From Bacteroidaceae bacterium (GTDB lineage: Bacteria > Bacteroidota > Bacteroidia > Bacteroidales > Bacteroidaceae): a stretch of DNA of 7,590 nucleotides. The stretch covers positions 1-7,590 of the forward strand of contig JAGBYN010000118.1 of the NCBI GenBank assembly GCA_017628775.1. Reading direction: 5' to 3'. The notes beneath the pieces were generated by a model. That model saw only the letters and a list, made by a program, of their open reading frames with translations. It searched no databases and had not been told where the DNA came from. The number at the start of each line of letters is the position of its first letter. Position 1 is the stretch's first letter. The position numbers and the translations under genes were made by a program. Of this stretch, positions 5,917 to 7,590 are shown one piece after another.

Positions 5917-6828
5917 ATGAGTACAAACAGAAGTTTAGTATCAATAGACACATTGTCGCGCGAAAAGATCTTGTCTTTGATTCATCGTGCTGAAGCGTTT
6001 GAAGCCAATCCTAATAGCAAAATATTGGATGGTAAAATTGTTGCAACATTGTTTTTTGAGCCATCAACACGTACGAGGTTGAGTTTTGAAACAGCTGCTA
6101 ATCGTTTGGGAGCAAAGGTGATAGGATTCGCTGATCCTAAAATAACGAGCGGAACAAAGGGAGAGACTTTAAAAGATACGATTATGATGGTGCAGAATTA
6201 TGCTGACGTTATCGTTATGCGCCATTATTTGGAAGGTGCTGCTCTTTATGCCAGCGAAGTGGCTAATGTGCCTATTATCAATGCTGGTGATGGTGCCAAT
6301 CAACATCCTACTCAAACGATGTTGGATCTTTATAGCATTTACAAAACTCAAGGTACATTAGATAACCTTAATATCTTTTTAGTCGGTGATTTAAAATATG
6401 GACGTACAGTGCATTCTTTGATTATGGCCCTTCGCCATTTTAACCCTACGTTCCATTTTATCGCGCCCAAGGAATTGGCTATGCCTGAGGTGTATAAGGC
6501 ATATTGTCGTGAATGTGGTATTCAATACATTGAGCATGAGGAGTTTAATGAAGATATCATAGCTGAAGCGGATATCTTATATATGACTCGTGTGCAACGT
6601 GAGCGCTTTACCGACTTGATGGAATACGAACGCGTGAAGGACGTTTATATTTTAAAGGCTTCAATGCTTGGCAAGACTCGTGATAACATGAAGATTCTTC
6701 ATCCATTACCCCGTGTTAATGAAATAGCATACGATGTGGACGATGATAAACACGCTTATTATTTCCAACAAGCTCAGAATGGGCTTTATGCTCGCGAAGC
6801 GATTATATGCGATGTTTTAGATCTTTAG
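5917..6828 (+). CDS. pyrB: Aspartate carbamoyltransferase, catalytic chain
   Basis: PyrB condenses carbamoyl phosphate with L-aspartate to N-carbamoyl-aspartate, the committed step of pyrimidine synthesis, in the cytoplasm. The 303-residue length is typical. The carbamoyl-phosphate loop is FFEPSTRTR, with S50-TRTR (51-54). The mobile loop borrowed by the neighbouring subunit carries S78 and K81. R102-H103, HPTQ (130-133), GDLKYGRT, R224 in MTRVQRERF, and HPLPR (262-266) supply the remaining active-site residues. All are intact. The start at 5917 ([11 protein letters not shown]) matches family N-termini and has no Shine-Dalgarno. The regulatory-chain gene pyrI follows, so the product should assemble into the allosteric holoenzyme. 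The gene has an unusual leader (5811-5887) that may regulate it. Confidence 0.98.
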   Translation: MSTNRSLVSIDTLSREKILSLIHRAEAFEANPNSKILDGKIVATLFFEPSTRTRLSFETAANRLGAKVIGFADPKITSGTKGETLKDTIMMVQNYADVIVMRHYLEGAALYASEVANVPIINAGDGANQHPTQTMLDLYSIYKTQGTLDNLNIFLVGDLKYGRTVHSLIMALRHFNPTFHFIAPKELAMPEVYKAYCRECGIQYIEHEEFNEDIIAEADILYMTRVQRERFTDLMEYERVKDVYILKASMLGKTRDNMKILHPLPRVNEIAYDVDDDKHAYYFQQAQNGLYAREAIICDVLDL

Positions 6829-6922
6829 GATTTGAATAACGTCAGTTCTTTATTTATTTAACATGATGTGCCTGCACTCGTGTATTCGTAGCGCACTTGC
6901 ATCACTTTAAGTATTATAACAT

Positions 6923-7375
6923 ATGAATCAAGAATTAATGGTGGCTGCTATTGAAAATGGTACAGTCATAGACCATATACCCAGCAATAAACTTTTTGAA
7001 GTAATTTCTCTTTTAGGTTTACAGCACGTTAACTCAACCGTGATGATTGGGTTTAATTTGGTGAGCGAGAAAATGGGCACTAAGAGTTTGATAAAAATTG
7101 CCGATCGCTTTTTCTCAAATGAAGAGTTGAATAGATTGGCCGTGGTGGCTCCAAATGTAAACATGTCAATCATTAAAAACTATGAAGTGGTTGAAAAGAA
7201 ACAAGTGGAATTGCCCAATCCGATCATAGGAGTTGTTAAATGTGCCAACCCTAAATGTATCACCAACAATGAGCCGATGAACACTAAGTTTCATGTATCT
7301 GAAAAGTCTGAAAAGGTTGTGTTCTGTCATTATTGTGGTCGTGAACATGTTTTAGATTCCGTTAAATTGGTCTAA
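6923..7375 (+). CDS. pyrI: Aspartate carbamoyltransferase, regulatory chain
   Basis: PyrI is the non-catalytic subunit that binds CTP and UTP (inhibition) or ATP (activation) and joins PyrB trimers into the holoenzyme. The 150-residue length is normal. The N-terminal allosteric domain has the hallmark GTVIDHIP (13-20) and a lysine in the SLIKI strand (K58), and NYEVVEK precedes the hinge. The C-terminal zinc domain has all four cysteines: C107 and C112 (CX4C), C135 and C138 (CX2C). It follows pyrB on the same strand after a 94-bp gap, longer than the close spacing common for pyrBI pairs, with no clear terminator between them. The next gene begins 2 nt after its stop, implying co-transcription and translational coupling downstream. 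Confidence 0.97.
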   Translation: MNQELMVAAIENGTVIDHIPSNKLFEVISLLGLQHVNSTVMIGFNLVSEKMGTKSLIKIADRFFSNEELNRLAVVAPNVNMSIIKNYEVVEKKQVELPNPIIGVVKCANPKCITNNEPMNTKFHVSEKSEKVVFCHYCGREHVLDSVKLV

Positions 7376-7377
7376 AT

Positions 7378-7590
7378 ATGTCGGATTTTTTAGATATTGT
7401 ACGTAACCGAAGAAGCGTGCGCGTTTACACCGATCAACCCCTCGATTCAGAGCAGGTCATAGCCTTGCTCAAGCCCGTGTTGGTGGCCCCCACATCGAAG
7501 GGTAAAGATAGTGTTGAATTCATTGTTGTTGATAACAAAGAGATTTTGGAGCGCTTGTCGGTGGTAAAACCCCGATTCGGTACGCTCATC
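7378..7590 (+). CDS. Nitroreductase-family flavoprotein (5' part, truncated by window edge)
   Basis: The first 71 codons are present. The opening MSDFLDIVRNRRSVRVYTDQ is the classic nitroreductase-superfamily N-terminus: the I-x-x-R-R-S-x-R motif contacts the FMN phosphate and is followed by the YTDQPL turn. These small FMN enzymes reduce nitro compounds, quinones or flavins with NAD(P)H; the true substrate cannot be told. The ATG is 2 nt after the pyrI stop, so it is probably part of the pyrB-pyrI transcript. A functional link with pyrimidine synthesis is not implied by the sequence. The remainder of the gene lies beyond the window. Confidence 0.88.
   Translation, partial: MSDFLDIVRNRRSVRVYTDQPLDSEQVIALLKPVLVAPTSKGKDSVEFIVVDNKEILERLSVVKPRFGTLI

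Noticed and set aside
6928..7348. Leftward frames opposite pyrI
   Set aside because: PyrI motifs, including all four zinc cysteines, are intact on the other strand.

Overview
The window looks like chromosomal DNA from a member of the Bacteroidota, most likely Bacteroidales. The evidence is the moderately AT-rich sequence, the near absence of Shine-Dalgarno sequences before the genes, three good matches to the Bacteroidota promoter signature (-33 TTTG, -7 TAnnTTTG), and the gene set: a separate pyrB and pyrI followed by a small nitroreductase, an M23 peptidase with a LysM tail, and a cytosolic GH13 enzyme. I cannot name a genus.

Layout. Positions 1-64 hold the last codons of a rightward gene, followed by a perfect hairpin terminator (81-118). 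From about 124 to 5442 everything reads leftward. In order of transcription these are an exported M23/LysM endopeptidase (4567-5442, own promoter, strong terminator), a YhhQ/VUT-family transporter (3705-4388) with a small radical SAM protein just downstream (2902-3606), fabD (1881-2765, own promoter, hairpin terminator) and a GH13 alpha-amylase-family enzyme (124-1779, probable own promoter). A 474-bp divergent intergenic region (5443-5916) separates the peptidase from the rightward pyrB (5917-6828), pyrI (6923-7375) and a nitroreductase-family gene (from 7378) that runs off the right edge.

How the genes work together. Most are housekeeping: malonyl-CoA transacylation for fatty-acid synthesis, pyrimidine synthesis by a CTP/ATP-regulated aspartate transcarbamoylase, cell-wall turnover and glucan metabolism. 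The two most interesting places are as follows. (1) The yhhQ-radical SAM pair. YhhQ proteins import queuosine precursors, and the neighbour resembles the small radical SAM proteins (QueL type) that convert queuine to preQ1, so the pair may be a queuine-salvage module. (2) The pyrB leader, which holds a 21-codon ORF behind an unusually good GGAGG ribosome-binding site, overlapping nested inverted repeats and a perfect -7 motif. This could be a regulatory leader. A third, smaller oddity is the fabD terminator, whose U-tract coincides with the apparent -7 box of the amylase gene.

No mobile elements, CRISPR arrays, tRNA or rRNA genes were seen.
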